Below, piece after piece: positions 25,744-34,923 of a stretch of 64,000 nt of DNA. Source of the stretch: Urechidicola croceus (GTDB lineage: Bacteria; Bacteroidota; Bacteroidia; Flavobacteriales; Flavobacteriaceae); assembly GCF_001761325.1 (NCBI RefSeq), contig NZ_CP017478.1:254001-318000 (forward strand). Reading direction: 5' to 3'. The notes beneath the pieces were generated by a model, which was not told the origin of the DNA, made no database searches, and worked only from the letters and a program-made list of their open reading frames with translations. Made by a program: the position numbers and the translations under genes. Positions within the stretch are counted from its first letter, which is position 1. Each line of letters begins with the position of its first letter.

Positions 25744-26676
25744 ATGACCAAAGTAATCGAAGATAAATTACTTAAAATTCCCATTGTAAATATACTTGTA
25801 AGGTTTGGAAAAAAAATAAAAATTCCAGGTTTACAGGGAATGTCATCTTATGATTTACTTGAAATGTATTTTATTGGAATATTAAAAGGAGCCTTAACTT
25901 CTAGAGCAGGAGCAATTGCTTTTAGTTTTTTTATGGCACTTTTCCCTTTTTTACTATTCATTTTAACACTGATTCCATATATTCAAATTGAAGGTTTTCA
26001 AGAGGATTTTATGTTTGCTTTAGAGCAGTTTTTACCTCCAACAACATCAGAGTCTGTAGATTTGGTAATTAAAGATATTGCTATTAATCGTTATGGAGGG
26101 TTATTATCGTTTGGTTTTATTACTTCAATTTTTTTAATGACCAATGGCGTAAATGCTATATTCGGTGGTTTTGAATATTCTTATCATGTTAAAGTTACTA
26201 GAAATGTAATAAAGCAGTTCATGGTAGCCTTAGGAGTTTCAATAGTTTTATCGTTACTTTTGATTCTGACAGTTGCAATAATTATTTATTTCGAAATTGT
26301 AATTCAGAATTTCAAAGCAAGAGGTTGGGTACAAGATGATGTGTATTGGATACAGGTTGGGAGAATCATCTTTTTTGTAATTATGATTTATACTGCAGTT
26401 TCTATATTATATAATTATGGAGTAAAAGATTTAAAACAACGGTCATATTTCACTCCAGGAGCAATATTAACTACGTTATTAACGGTGCTAATGTTTTATT
26501 TATTTGGAATATATGTTGAACGATTTGCACAATACAATCAGTTATATGGTTCTATAGGTACATTGTTAATATTGATGTTATTTATTTGGTTAAACTCGGT
26601 AATTTTATTGTTAGGATTTGAATTAAATGCATCTATGAACCGATTAAGATTGAAACATAAATTAGAACAAGACTAA
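25744..26676 (+). CDS. YihY/BrkB-family inner membrane protein
   Basis: 310 residues with six predicted helices. Marks: ALTSRAGAIAFSFFMALFPF in the first helix region, LFSFGFITSIFLMTNGVNAI, AIFGGFEYSYHV, SYFTPGAILTTLLTVLMFYL and the closing TLLILMLFIWLNSVILLLGF. The family was once called ribonuclease BN by mistake; it is an uncharacterised membrane family sometimes linked to serum resistance. Likely cotranscribed with nadC and kdsB. Confidence 0.9.
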   Translation: MTKVIEDKLLKIPIVNILVRFGKKIKIPGLQGMSSYDLLEMYFIGILKGALTSRAGAIAFSFFMALFPFLLFILTLIPYIQIEGFQEDFMFALEQFLPPTTSESVDLVIKDIAINRYGGLLSFGFITSIFLMTNGVNAIFGGFEYSYHVKVTRNVIKQFMVALGVSIVLSLLLILTVAIIIYFEIVIQNFKARGWVQDDVYWIQVGRIIFFVIMIYTAVSILYNYGVKDLKQRSYFTPGAILTTLLTVLMFYLFGIYVERFAQYNQLYGSIGTLLILMLFIWLNSVILLLGFELNASMNRLRLKHKLEQD

Positions 26677-26714
26677 TCAATTAGTAAATTGATTTTATTT
26701 GAAAAAATACAAAG

Positions 26715-27446
26715 ATGAAGGTAATAGCAATGATTCCGGCAAGATTAGAGGCAACTAGATTTCCTAAAAAATTAATGCAGGATTTAGGAGGGAAGTCGGT
26801 TATTTTAAGAACATATGAAGCTACTATAAATACCCATTTGTTTGATGAAGTATTTGTCGTTACTGATAGTGAAATCATATTTGATGAAATTACTTCAAAT
26901 GAAGGTAAGGCAATAATGAGTGTTACAACTCACGAATCTGGAAGTGATAGAATTGCAGAAGCAATAAAAACTATTGATGCCGATATTGTAGTGAATGTAC
27001 AAGGAGATGAGCCTTTTACAGAGAAAGAATCTTTACATGATTTACTCGCTGTTTTTGTTGAAGACACCGAAGATGAAATTGATATTGCTTCATTGATGTT
27101 TCAAATTACTAAAACCGATGAAATTCAGAACCCTAATAATGTAAAAGTAGTCACTGATGTGAATGATTTTGCAATGTATTTTAGTAGGTCACCAATACCA
27201 TATCCTCGAGATGAAAAATTAGCAGATTATCATCAGCATATAGGTATTTATGCATTTAGAAAAGAGGTGCTTTTAGCTGTAACCGAACTTCCAATGAATG
27301 TTTTAGAAAAAACAGAAAAATTAGAACAACTTCGTTTCCTTGCAAACGGTGTAAAATTAAAAATGGTAAAAACAGTTCATCAACCAATTGGAATTGATAC
27401 ACCTGAAGATTTAGAAATGGCAAGAAAATTGTTGTCACAAAACTAA
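26715..27446 (+). CDS. kdsB: 3-deoxy-manno-octulosonate cytidylyltransferase
   Basis: 243 residues. It activates Kdo as CMP-Kdo for lipopolysaccharide core synthesis, so the organism makes a Kdo-containing outer membrane. Marks: [19 protein letters not shown] at the N-terminus, [60 protein letters not shown] and [11 protein letters not shown] at the end. Standard length. Nine bases upstream of DUF4126. Confidence 0.96.
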   Translation: MKVIAMIPARLEATRFPKKLMQDLGGKSVILRTYEATINTHLFDEVFVVTDSEIIFDEITSNEGKAIMSVTTHESGSDRIAEAIKTIDADIVVNVQGDEPFTEKESLHDLLAVFVEDTEDEIDIASLMFQITKTDEIQNPNNVKVVTDVNDFAMYFSRSPIPYPRDEKLADYHQHIGIYAFRKEVLLAVTELPMNVLEKTEKLEQLRFLANGVKLKMVKTVHQPIGIDTPEDLEMARKLLSQN

Positions 27447-27455
27447 AAGTATAGA

Positions 27456-28028
27456 ATGACACCAGAAACAATATTAAGTATTCTTATAGGAATAGGATTA
27501 GCCGCATCAGTTGGATTTAGAGTTTTTGTACCATTATTTGCCTTGAGTATTGCTGCACATTTCAATGCAATTCCTTTAAACGAATCTTGGGCTTGGATTG
27601 GTAGTACAGCAGCAATTTTCACATTAGGAGCAGCAACGATAGTTGAAATTGTGGCCTATTTTATTCCCTGGCTAGACAATGCTTTAGATTCACTCGCTAT
27701 ACCATTAGCTGCAATTGCAGGAACTGCCGTAATGGTTTCAACCGTCGCAGGATTAGATCCAGTTGTAACTTGGGCACTAGCAATTATTGCTGGAGGAGGA
27801 ACAGCAACTGCTATTCAAACATCTTCTACAGCAACAAGATTAACATCAACTGCCACTACAGGTGGAATTGCCAACCCTGTTGTTTCAACTGTTGAAACAG
27901 GGACTTCTATTGTCATGTCAGTTTTGGCAATTTTCATTCCAGTTCTTGCTGTAATTTTCGTTGTGTTAATTCTTTGGATGATTTTCAAGGTGTATAGAAA
28001 ATTTAAAAAGAAAAAAGTAGCGGAATAA
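27456..28028 (+). CDS. DUF4126 membrane protein
   Basis: 190 residues, hydrophobic throughout with about four to five helices. It begins TILSILIGIGLAASVGFRVF, the DUF4126 signature, and continues with WIGSTAAIFTLGAATIVEIV, YFIPWLDNALDSLA, IAGTAVMVSTVAGLDPVVTW and IIAGGGTATAIQTSS. A basic tail KVYRKFKKKK lies in the cytoplasm. Function unknown. Directly follows kdsB and is followed by a REP-like palindrome. Confidence 0.88.
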   Translation: MTPETILSILIGIGLAASVGFRVFVPLFALSIAAHFNAIPLNESWAWIGSTAAIFTLGAATIVEIVAYFIPWLDNALDSLAIPLAAIAGTAVMVSTVAGLDPVVTWALAIIAGGGTATAIQTSSTATRLTSTATTGGIANPVVSTVETGTSIVMSVLAIFIPVLAVIFVVLILWMIFKVYRKFKKKKVAE

Positions 28029-28078
28029 TACCCTACAAGTAGTCATTTTTTTCAGATATTTGCAACTTTATTGAGTAT

Positions 28079-28146
28079 CGTCATGCTGAACTTGTTTCAG
28101 CATCGTATAATCAATGATGAGATTTCGAAATGAATTCCGAATGACA
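28079..28146. repeat. REP-like palindromic intergenic element
   Basis: Two 26-base arms in inverted orientation (28079-28104 and 28121-28146) match at 17 of 26 positions when one is reverse-complemented; both have GTCAT, GAA, TTTC and ATC in register. The left arm contains its own 7-bp stem, TGCTGAA/TTCAGCA, with a five-base loop. From memory, 'GTCATGCTGAACTTGTTTC' elements are scattered in many Bacteroidota genomes. Only this one copy lies in the window. Confidence 0.65.
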
Positions 28147-28160
28147 TAAAAAAACAATTA

Positions 28161-29531
28161 ATGGCACAAAAACCAAGCATACCAAAAGGAACAAGAGATT
28201 TTTCACCAGAAGAAGTTGCAAAACGCAATTATATTTTTAGTACAATTAAATCTTCATTTGAAAATTTCGGATTTCAACCTATAGAAACACCAAGTTTTGA
28301 AAACTCATCAACTTTGATGGGTAAATATGGTGATGAAGGGGATCGCTTGATTTTTAAAATATTGAATTCGGGAGATTATTTATCTAAAGCAGATGAGAAA
28401 TTGTTGGTAGATAAAAATAGTTTGAAATTAACTTCTCAAATTTCCGAAAAAGCACTTCGTTATGATTTAACAGTACCTTTTGCAAGATATGTGGTACAAC
28501 ACCAAAACGAAATCACATTTCCATTTAAAAGATATCAAATACAACCAGTTTGGCGTGCCGACAGACCACAAAAAGGACGTTTTAGAGAGTTCTACCAATG
28601 TGATGCCGATGTAGTTGGAAGTAAAAGTTTGGTACAAGAAATTGAATTTATACAATTATACGATGATGTTTTTACCAAATTGAAATTGGAAGGAACTACT
28701 ATCAAAATGAACAATCGCAAAATTTTATCTGGTATTGCTGAAATTATTGGTGCATCTGATAAATTGATTGATTTTACGGTGGCTTTGGATAAGTTGGACA
28801 AAATAGGAGCAGACGGAGTAACCAAAGAAATGTTGTCTAAAGGAATTACTGAAGAGGCTATTGAAAAAGTACAGCCATTATTCAATTTCACAGGATCTAA
28901 TTTAGAAAAACTAGGACAATTGAAAGAAATGCTTGCAACATCCGACCAAGGTTTAGATGGAGTAAATGAATTACAAACTGTTGTTGAAAATATTTCAGAA
29001 TTAGGATTAAAATCTGCTAGTTTAGATATTGACGTAACTCTTGCTCGAGGTTTGAACTATTATACAGGTGCTATATTTGAAGTTTCTGCACCTAAAGGAG
29101 TGAAAATGGGCTCTATAGGTGGTGGGGGTAGATATGATGATTTAACAGGAATTTTTGGACTGAAAGATGTGAGTGGAGTAGGGATATCATTTGGTTTGGA
29201 TAGAATTTATTTAGTTTTAGAAGAGTTGAATTTGTTTAATGCTGTTGAGTTGCCTAAACCAAAGGTTGTTTTCTTAAATTATGATGAAAACAGTTCCCTT
29301 TTGGCATTAAAAGCCTTGAAAAAATTAAGAGAAAATAATATTAAAAGTGAATTGTATCCTGATTTAGGGAAGAGTAATAAACAGCAACAAAAACAGTGGA
29401 AATATGTTGTAAACCGTGAGATTGACTATGCTGTTATAAAAATTGAAAATGAAATTTATACATTAAAAAATATAAAAACTGGTGAGCAAAGTGAATGTAA
29501 TTTAAATGAATTGTTAAATACACTTAAATAA
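28161..29531 (+). CDS. hisS: histidyl-tRNA synthetase
   Basis: 456 residues, class II aminoacyl-tRNA synthetase. Motif 1 region [20 protein letters not shown] and [17 protein letters not shown]. Motif 2 is [20 protein letters not shown]. The histidine motifs are [15 protein letters not shown] and [12 protein letters not shown]; motif 3 is [15 protein letters not shown]. The C-terminal anticodon-binding domain covers ~345-450 ([20 protein letters not shown]). Length is normal for Bacteroidota. The folE promoter lies over its last codons. Confidence 0.97.
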   Translation: MAQKPSIPKGTRDFSPEEVAKRNYIFSTIKSSFENFGFQPIETPSFENSSTLMGKYGDEGDRLIFKILNSGDYLSKADEKLLVDKNSLKLTSQISEKALRYDLTVPFARYVVQHQNEITFPFKRYQIQPVWRADRPQKGRFREFYQCDADVVGSKSLVQEIEFIQLYDDVFTKLKLEGTTIKMNNRKILSGIAEIIGASDKLIDFTVALDKLDKIGADGVTKEMLSKGITEEAIEKVQPLFNFTGSNLEKLGQLKEMLATSDQGLDGVNELQTVVENISELGLKSASLDIDVTLARGLNYYTGAIFEVSAPKGVKMGSIGGGGRYDDLTGIFGLKDVSGVGISFGLDRIYLVLEELNLFNAVELPKPKVVFLNYDENSSLLALKALKKLRENNIKSELYPDLGKSNKQQQKQWKYVVNREIDYAVIKIENEIYTLKNIKTGEQSECNLNELLNTLK

Positions 29532-29543
29532 TTTGTAAATTTG
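29511..29543 (+). promoter_or_regulatory. promoter of folE, starting inside the hisS 3' end
   Basis: -33 TTG (29511-29513), 22-base spacer, -7 TAAATTTG (29536-29543), 21 bases before the folE ATG. A TTG codon at 29541 that would lengthen FolE by eight residues lies within the box itself. Confidence 0.4.
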
Positions 29544-29564
29544 CGGGCTAATAAACAGAAGATA

Positions 29565-30254
29565 ATGTTTGAAGTAAAAAACGGAATGGGTAAAGAGAAA
29601 CTTGAAGAGATTGGTGATAACCACGTTGGAACATCAGCAAAAACACCTTTGCGTGATGATGCGTTTGCTATAACTGATGCTGAAAAAATGGATCGTATCC
29701 AAGATAGTGTTCGAGATATATTGAATACTTTGGGTATGGATTTGGATGATGATAGTTTAAAAGGAACACCACGAAGAGTGGCAAAGGCATTTGTACAGGA
29801 AATTTTTGGAGGTTTAAACCCAAAAAATAAGCCTCGTTTATCAACTTTTGATAATAACTATAAGTATGGAGAAATGCTTGTAGAAAAGAACATAACTGTA
29901 TATTCAACATGTGAGCATCATTTATTACCGATAGTTGGTAGAGCTCATGTAGCATACATTTCTAATGGTCAAGTGATTGGACTTTCTAAAATGAATAGAA
30001 TAGTAGATTATTTTGCGAAGCGTCCACAAGTACAAGAACGATTGACTATGCAGGTAGTTCAAGCCTTGCAAGAAGCATTAGGAACTCAAGATGTTGCTTG
30101 TGTAATTGATGCTAAGCATTTATGCGTAAATTCACGTGGAGTACGTGATATTGAAAGTAGTACAGTAACTTCTGAATTTGGAGGAAAATTTAAAGAAAAA
30201 GAAGTTAAAAGAGAATTTTTAGATTATATCAAAATGGATACAGATTTTGAATAA
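29565..30254 (+). CDS. folE: GTP cyclohydrolase I
   Basis: 229 residues from ATG 29565. It converts GTP to dihydroneopterin triphosphate, the first step of folate synthesis (and, in some organisms, of queuosine and pterins). Marks: GDDSLKGTPRRVAKAF-like segment, STCEHHLLPIVGRAHVAYIS with the zinc ligand Cys and His pair, GLSKMNRIVDYFAKRPQVQE, and CVIDAKHLCVNSRGV with the second zinc Cys. The start choice is supported by the -7 box that overlaps the alternative TTG upstream. A strong bidirectional terminator follows. Confidence 0.96.
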   Translation: MFEVKNGMGKEKLEEIGDNHVGTSAKTPLRDDAFAITDAEKMDRIQDSVRDILNTLGMDLDDDSLKGTPRRVAKAFVQEIFGGLNPKNKPRLSTFDNNYKYGEMLVEKNITVYSTCEHHLLPIVGRAHVAYISNGQVIGLSKMNRIVDYFAKRPQVQERLTMQVVQALQEALGTQDVACVIDAKHLCVNSRGVRDIESSTVTSEFGGKFKEKEVKREFLDYIKMDTDFE

Positions 30255-30272
30255 TCCTTACATATATATTAT

Positions 30273-30308
30273 AAAAAAAGAGCATCATAATTGATGCTCT
30301 TTTTTTTT
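30273..30308. terminator. bidirectional terminator between folE and the RDD gene
   Basis: Stem AAAAAAAGAGCATCA with loop TAAT and the complementary TGATGCTCTTTTTTT, ending in poly-T on both strands; it lies between convergent genes. Confidence 0.85.
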
Positions 30309-30310
30309 AT

Positions 30311-31057
30311 TTACATTCCTTGTGTGTAGTAATTATAATCTTTCATTACCGTGCTTATAAAGTCGATATCGTTATTTTCTTTTCTTTCTTTAATATGAGC
30401 TACTTCCATAATCTTTTCTCTAAGTTTTATCAACGTTTCATAGTCTTTTGAATGCTTGGCAGCAGTATAAGTATCTTTAATAATCCGAGCGTCGTTGTCA
30501 GATAATTTTATAACTGAAGGGTATGTAGGTTTATAATCATCTTTTAAATCTTCTAATATTGTATGACTTATATTGATGTTGTTTTTTAATGAAATTACAG
30601 ATGTGCCTGCAGTCATATCTCCCAATCTTTGATTTTTATTAGTTGTAATTATTGAAATTAAAGCAACCAATCCACTCATTATGTTCAAGTCAACAATTCT
30701 AAAAAACCAGCGAATAATATAATCGGCAAGTGAAGCCTGATATCCATCAATTTTCACAACTTTAATTTGTAAAATTCTTTTCCCTGGGGTTTGTCCATCA
30801 AGTAAAGTTTCAAAAATCAATGTGTAAAAAATTACAGGTAAGTAAAACGCGACATAAATGGATATTTGAGACCAATAATCCATATTACTAGTTAGTTCTT
30901 CAATCTTAAAAAAATTAAATACAATTTGATAGGTTACGATACTATATGCTATCTTAATGATAAGGTCAATAAGATATGCAAGAATGCGCTCTCCAACACT
31001 TGCTGCAGTGAAATTTATATTTACATTTTGTGTAGTATTTATTTGTATCTCAACCAT
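30311..31057 (-). CDS. RDD-family membrane protein
   Basis: 248 residues from the ATG at 31057 (MVEIQINTTQNVNINFTAAS); a longer frame to 31144 would overlap the divergent gene and lacks homology. The RDD domain spans ~18-150: GERILAYLIDLIIKIAYSIV with the name-giving Arg and Asp, TLLDGQTPGKRILQIKVVKI and DYIIRWFFRIVD, with about four helices. The cytoplasmic C-terminal ~90 residues are charged and helical. RDD proteins regularly neighbour SpoIIM-like and MoxR genes; here it is divergent from that operon with 25 bases between start codons. Function is not established. Confidence 0.9.
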   Translation of the reverse strand: MVEIQINTTQNVNINFTAASVGERILAYLIDLIIKIAYSIVTYQIVFNFFKIEELTSNMDYWSQISIYVAFYLPVIFYTLIFETLLDGQTPGKRILQIKVVKIDGYQASLADYIIRWFFRIVDLNIMSGLVALISIITTNKNQRLGDMTAGTSVISLKNNINISHTILEDLKDDYKPTYPSVIKLSDNDARIIKDTYTAAKHSKDYETLIKLREKIMEVAHIKERKENNDIDFISTVMKDYNYYTQGM

Positions 31058-31082
31058 TAATTTCTTTAATTTGGATATATCT

Positions 31083-32060
31083 ATGAGGGAAGTCGCATTT
31101 ATTAAACAGAATAAAGAAAAGTGGTTGCATTTTGAAAAAGCCATTTTTGGAAAGACTTTACAAAATCCAGATGAACTTGCTTCACTTTATATTCATTTAG
31201 TTAATGATTTGTCCTATGCACAAACATATTACCCCAAAAGTAAAATAATTCTTTATTTAAACAACTTAGCAGCAAAAGCATTTCAGAAAATTTATAAAAC
31301 CAAACGAGAGGACACTAACAGATTTGTTCATTTTTGGAAAACAGAAGTACCATTAATTGTATATCAATATAGGAGATATGTAATGTATTCATTCATAATT
31401 TTTGGAACTTTTGTAGGGATAGGAGTATTATCTGCAATTTATGATGATTCCTTTATTCGGTTGATTCTTGGAAACCAATATGTAAATATGAGTTTAGAAA
31501 ATATTGAGGCCGGAGACCCAGTTGCTGTTTATAAAAGTGGAAGTAATTGGGGAAGTTTTTTCGGTATTACACTTAATAATTTATACGTAGGAATTAGAAC
31601 TTTTATTTTTGGAGTGTTTGGTGGATTAGGAACAGGATATTTTTTATTACACAATGGAATAATGCTTGGTGCATTTCAATTTCTTTTTTACAAGCATGGC
31701 GTTTTTTGGGAAAGCGTTAGAGGAATATGGATTCATGGCGCTATGGAGATTTTTGCTATTGTTATTGAGGGAGCAGCAGGTCTAATACTCGGTGCAAGTA
31801 TTTTATTCCCTAAAACTTATTCAAGATTGACATCCTTCAAAATGGGAGTTAAAGACGGAGTTAAAATATTAATTAGTACTTTTCCATTTACTATCGCAGC
31901 AGGATTTCTTGAAGGCTATGTGACTAGGTATTCTAATGCAATGCCCAAATGGCTTTCAGTAAGTATTATTTTAATTACACTTAGTTTAATATCATTCTAT
32001 TATTTAATATATCCTTTTATACTAAACAAAAAATTAAACAAACCTCATGCAATTATATAA
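31083..32060 (+). CDS. stage II sporulation protein M (SpoIIM)-like membrane protein
   Basis: 325 residues from ATG 31083; an upstream in-frame extension to 30957 would lie on the antisense of the RDD gene. It begins MREVAFIKQNKEKWLHFEKA, usual for Bacteroidota members. The SpoIIM/DUF95 region covers ~100-310 with five or so helices, including FFGITLNNLYVGIRTFIFGV, GTGYFLLHNGIMLGAF, IWIHGAMEIFAIVIEGAAGL and LSRLTSFKMGVKDG-like segments. This organism is not expected to sporulate; the family probably supports a membrane complex with the MoxR/DUF58 proteins. Overlaps the next gene by 14 bases. Confidence 0.9.
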   Translation: MREVAFIKQNKEKWLHFEKAIFGKTLQNPDELASLYIHLVNDLSYAQTYYPKSKIILYLNNLAAKAFQKIYKTKREDTNRFVHFWKTEVPLIVYQYRRYVMYSFIIFGTFVGIGVLSAIYDDSFIRLILGNQYVNMSLENIEAGDPVAVYKSGSNWGSFFGITLNNLYVGIRTFIFGVFGGLGTGYFLLHNGIMLGAFQFLFYKHGVFWESVRGIWIHGAMEIFAIVIEGAAGLILGASILFPKTYSRLTSFKMGVKDGVKILISTFPFTIAAGFLEGYVTRYSNAMPKWLSVSIILITLSLISFYYLIYPFILNKKLNKPHAII

Positions 32061-32988
32061 ATCAAGATCTTTTGGTGATTTTTTTCAAGATACATTTCTC
32101 TTTTTGAAGACAAATGGAAAACATTTTTTTAAAAACTATTTTATTGTAAATGGAATATTTCTATTAGTGTTATTAGTACTAGGGTATTTTTTCACACAGT
32201 TTTATACTGATGTTCTTTTTGGGGGTTTAATAAATGGTGATGCCAATGCCTTAGATAATTATATGAATGATAATGCTCTTATGGTAGGAATAATAGGGTT
32301 GTTATTTCTTATAATAGCCATATTTGCAGGATTAGTATCATATGCGTATGTACCAATTTATTTGAAATTGTATTCAGAAAAAGATGGTAAGAATTTTGAA
32401 GTTGAAGATATAATTTCTGTTTATAAGCAAAATATAGGCAAACTTTTAGTTTTTGTTTTAGTAAGTTTATTAGTATTTATACCATTAGCAATTCTTGTTG
32501 GAATTACAATGTTTGTCTTAATAATTACAATGATAGGAATTCTATTAGTTCCATTTGTTATTGCTGCATTAATGATTTTTTATTTTATGGCTCTAAGTAC
32601 ATATTTAGATGGAGGTAAAGGAATTTGGGAAAGTTTTGGAAATTCTTGGGTTTTGTTGAAATCCAAATTTTGGGCAGTTGTTGGTACCGTAGGTTTATTT
32701 TATATAATGGTGTATGTTGTTCAAAATGTAGTAGTATTAATACCATATATGTTTGGTATGGCTAGTATTTTTACTAATATTGATACTATAAACAACAATC
32801 CAGGAGAAACAGCCAATACAATGAAAATCATAATGTTGGTAATTTTCTTTTTATCCTTTATTATGGGAGCGATTTTAAATAATATACTTCAGTTAAATCA
32901 AGGTATAATTTTTTATAGTTTAAAGGAAGAAAATGAAAATATAAACACCAAAAGTATTATAGATCAAATTGGTTCTAGTGAAGATTAA
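32047..32988 (+). CDS. multi-pass membrane protein in the MoxR/DUF58 operon
   Basis: 313 residues, about six to seven helices. Segments include FFQDTFLFLKTNGKHFFKNY then VNGIFLLVLLVLGYFF, IIGLLFLIIAIFAGLVSYAY, LVFVLVSLLVFIPLAILVGI, FVIAALMIFYFMALSTYLDG, WAVVGTVGLFYIMVYVVQNV and IIMLVIFFLSFIMGAILNNI. It resembles the GlyGly/glycerophosphodiester-phosphodiesterase-associated membrane-domain proteins often seen in this operon; I cannot name a family with certainty. Overlaps SpoIIM-like and DUF4129 genes at both ends, so it is surely cotranscribed. Confidence 0.8.
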   Translation: MQLYKSRSFGDFFQDTFLFLKTNGKHFFKNYFIVNGIFLLVLLVLGYFFTQFYTDVLFGGLINGDANALDNYMNDNALMVGIIGLLFLIIAIFAGLVSYAYVPIYLKLYSEKDGKNFEVEDIISVYKQNIGKLLVFVLVSLLVFIPLAILVGITMFVLIITMIGILLVPFVIAALMIFYFMALSTYLDGGKGIWESFGNSWVLLKSKFWAVVGTVGLFYIMVYVVQNVVVLIPYMFGMASIFTNIDTINNNPGETANTMKIIMLVIFFLSFIMGAILNNILQLNQGIIFYSLKEENENINTKSIIDQIGSSED

Positions 32989-33727
32989 CAATTGGTTCCA
33001 TATCATATTTTTATTTGCTTGTTTATCTTTTCAGGTAAAAGCATCTGCAATTGTTAACACTACCAATAATAACTCTATCGTTTCAGATTCATTAAGAGTA
33101 GATACAGCAACAGTTACTCCAAAATATTTTGAAGATTTAAAAGAGAAATATGTTGAAGAAGAATTTATTTATGAGCGATCAATTCAAAAATCTGGTTGGT
33201 GGAGCCGATTTAAACAATGGTTTAATGATCTTTTTAAAATAAAAAACACTGGTAATCTAACCTCTAATGCAGATTTTGCATTGAATGTGTTTTATGTAGT
33301 AATATTTCTTTTAGTGATATTTTTTATCGTAAAAGCAATATTAAATAAAGAAGGAACTTGGGTTTTTGGTAAAGCATCAGACAGGAATATCATACCTGTT
33401 TCTGATATTGAAAACAATATCCACGTTACTGATTTTGATTCTTTAATTAAAGATGCTGAAAGTACTAATAATTACCGATTAGCTGTTCGTTACTACTATT
33501 TGTGGATATTAAAATCATTAACATCTGCCGAAATAATTGAATATGATGTAGAAAAAACGAATAGTGATTATCAAAACGAAATAAATTCAAAAACAATTCG
33601 CGATGATTTTTCATACGCTTCATATTTATATAATTATATGTGGTATGGTGAATTTGATGTAAATGAACAACAATTTGGAGATGCCAAAAATGCTTTTATG
33701 AAACTTTTAAAAACAGTAGAAGCGTGA
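32978..33727 (+). CDS. DUF4129 domain protein
   Basis: 249 residues if started at GTG 32978 (a TTG at 32969 is also possible; there is no ATG before the signal peptide NNWFHIIFLFACLSFQVKA). After the signal, a lumenal linker leads to one transmembrane helix at ~105-125 (NVFYVVIFLLVIFFIVKAIL) and the C-terminal DUF4129 domain (YRLAVRYYYLWILKSLTSAE, YASYLYNYMWYGEFDVNEQQ). DUF4129 occurs in transglutaminase-like and MoxR-linked membrane proteins. Start overlaps the upstream stop by 11 bases and its own stop overlaps the next start (GTGA). Confidence 0.85.
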   Translation: MKINNWFHIIFLFACLSFQVKASAIVNTTNNNSIVSDSLRVDTATVTPKYFEDLKEKYVEEEFIYERSIQKSGWWSRFKQWFNDLFKIKNTGNLTSNADFALNVFYVVIFLLVIFFIVKAILNKEGTWVFGKASDRNIIPVSDIENNIHVTDFDSLIKDAESTNNYRLAVRYYYLWILKSLTSAEIIEYDVEKTNSDYQNEINSKTIRDDFSYASYLYNYMWYGEFDVNEQQFGDAKNAFMKLLKTVEA

Positions 33728-34917
33728 ATAAAACATTAAAAATTTATATAGGTCTATTGGCATTATTATTTGTCGGATTTGTAATTATTGAATTCTCTTC
33801 AACACCACCAGTAAATTGGTCAAAAACCTATAATGAAAATCATAAAATACCATATGGAACTTTTATTCTTAGAACCGAATTGCAATCATTATTTCCCAAC
33901 AGTGAAATAAATGATATTAAAACGACACCTTACGAGTATTTTGATAGTTTTTATAGTTGGGATGACAGTCTATATTCCACTCACGGAAATTTCATACATA
34001 TAAGAGATCGTACTGAAATTGATGAGGTTTCTGCACAAGAATTATTAGACTTTACAAATCATGGAAATACAGTATTTTTTTCTTCAAATTACCTTCCTGA
34101 AAGGTTTTTAGATTCATTATACCTTGATACTACAAATGATTATAATTTTAAGGGAAAAGCAGAATTAAGTTTAGCAAATCCAATTTTTGAAAAAGATTCT
34201 ATAACAATATTAAGAGGACTGAATAATATTTACTTTTCAAGTGTTGATACTTTAAATACAACAGTTTTAGGATATCAAAATTTTGATTCAATACCGAGAG
34301 TTAATTTTATAAAAGTTGCCTATGGTTCAGGTAATATATTATTGCATTTACAGCCTGTTGCCTTTACAAATTATTCGTTGTTAAAAAACGAAAATAAAAA
34401 ATATGCAGCAGCAGCACTTTCCTACTTGCCAGAAGATGATTTATTTTATGATTCCAAAATTAAAAAAGGTCAGGAATTGGGAGGTTCTCCATTGAGATTT
34501 ATTCTTAGTCAACCCGCATTAAAGTGGTCTTTATATTTAGCCTTGGCGAGCCTTATTTTATTCATGATCTTTAATGCAAAAAGGAGACAGCGAATTGTAA
34601 AAGTGATTAATCCTTTAGAAAATTCAACCGTAGAATTTACAAAAACTATTGGCAATTTATATTATGAAACTAAGGATCATAATAATATAATAAATAAAAA
34701 AAGCACCTACTTTTTAGAAAATATTAGGCGTGTCTATATGTTAGATACTCAAATACTAGATGATAAATTTGTTAAGAATTTAGCAAAAAAGTCAGGTAAA
34801 AAAATTGATAAAACCAAAAGAGTTATTAACCTTATTGTATATTTAAGAGCAAAACAGGAATGCACAGAAGAAAACCTGTTGAGTTTAAATAATGCGATAG
34901 AAGAATTTTATGCCTAA
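33724..34917 (+). CDS. DUF4350 domain protein
   Basis: 397 residues starting at GTG 33724, which overlaps the DUF4129 stop. TM1 is at ~4-22 (LKIYIGLLALLFVGFVIIEF). The DUF4350 domain (~35-230) resembles the glutamine-amidotransferase-like fold of ABC-type gliding/auxiliary proteins (PYGTFILRTELQSLFPNSEI, TNHGNTVFFSSNYLP). TM2 is at ~270-290 (LKWSLYLALASLILFMIFNA), followed by RRQRIVKVINPLENSTVEFT and a cytoplasmic tail. Fits the usual position between DUF4129 and MoxR. Confidence 0.87.
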   Translation: MNKTLKIYIGLLALLFVGFVIIEFSSTPPVNWSKTYNENHKIPYGTFILRTELQSLFPNSEINDIKTTPYEYFDSFYSWDDSLYSTHGNFIHIRDRTEIDEVSAQELLDFTNHGNTVFFSSNYLPERFLDSLYLDTTNDYNFKGKAELSLANPIFEKDSITILRGLNNIYFSSVDTLNTTVLGYQNFDSIPRVNFIKVAYGSGNILLHLQPVAFTNYSLLKNENKKYAAAALSYLPEDDLFYDSKIKKGQELGGSPLRFILSQPALKWSLYLALASLILFMIFNAKRRQRIVKVINPLENSTVEFTKTIGNLYYETKDHNNIINKKSTYFLENIRRVYMLDTQILDDKFVKNLAKKSGKKIDKTKRVINLIVYLRAKQECTEENLLSLNNAIEEFYA

Positions 34918-34923
34918 AAAAAC

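Noticed and set aside
29541-29564. TTG start extending FolE by eight residues
   Set aside because: The TTG lies within the -7 box TAAATTTG, so it would not be in the mRNA made from that promoter.
30957-31082. Longer starts for the SpoIIM-like and RDD genes
   Set aside because: The extensions overlap each other antisense and show no conserved sequence; MREVAF and MVEIQ are natural starts.
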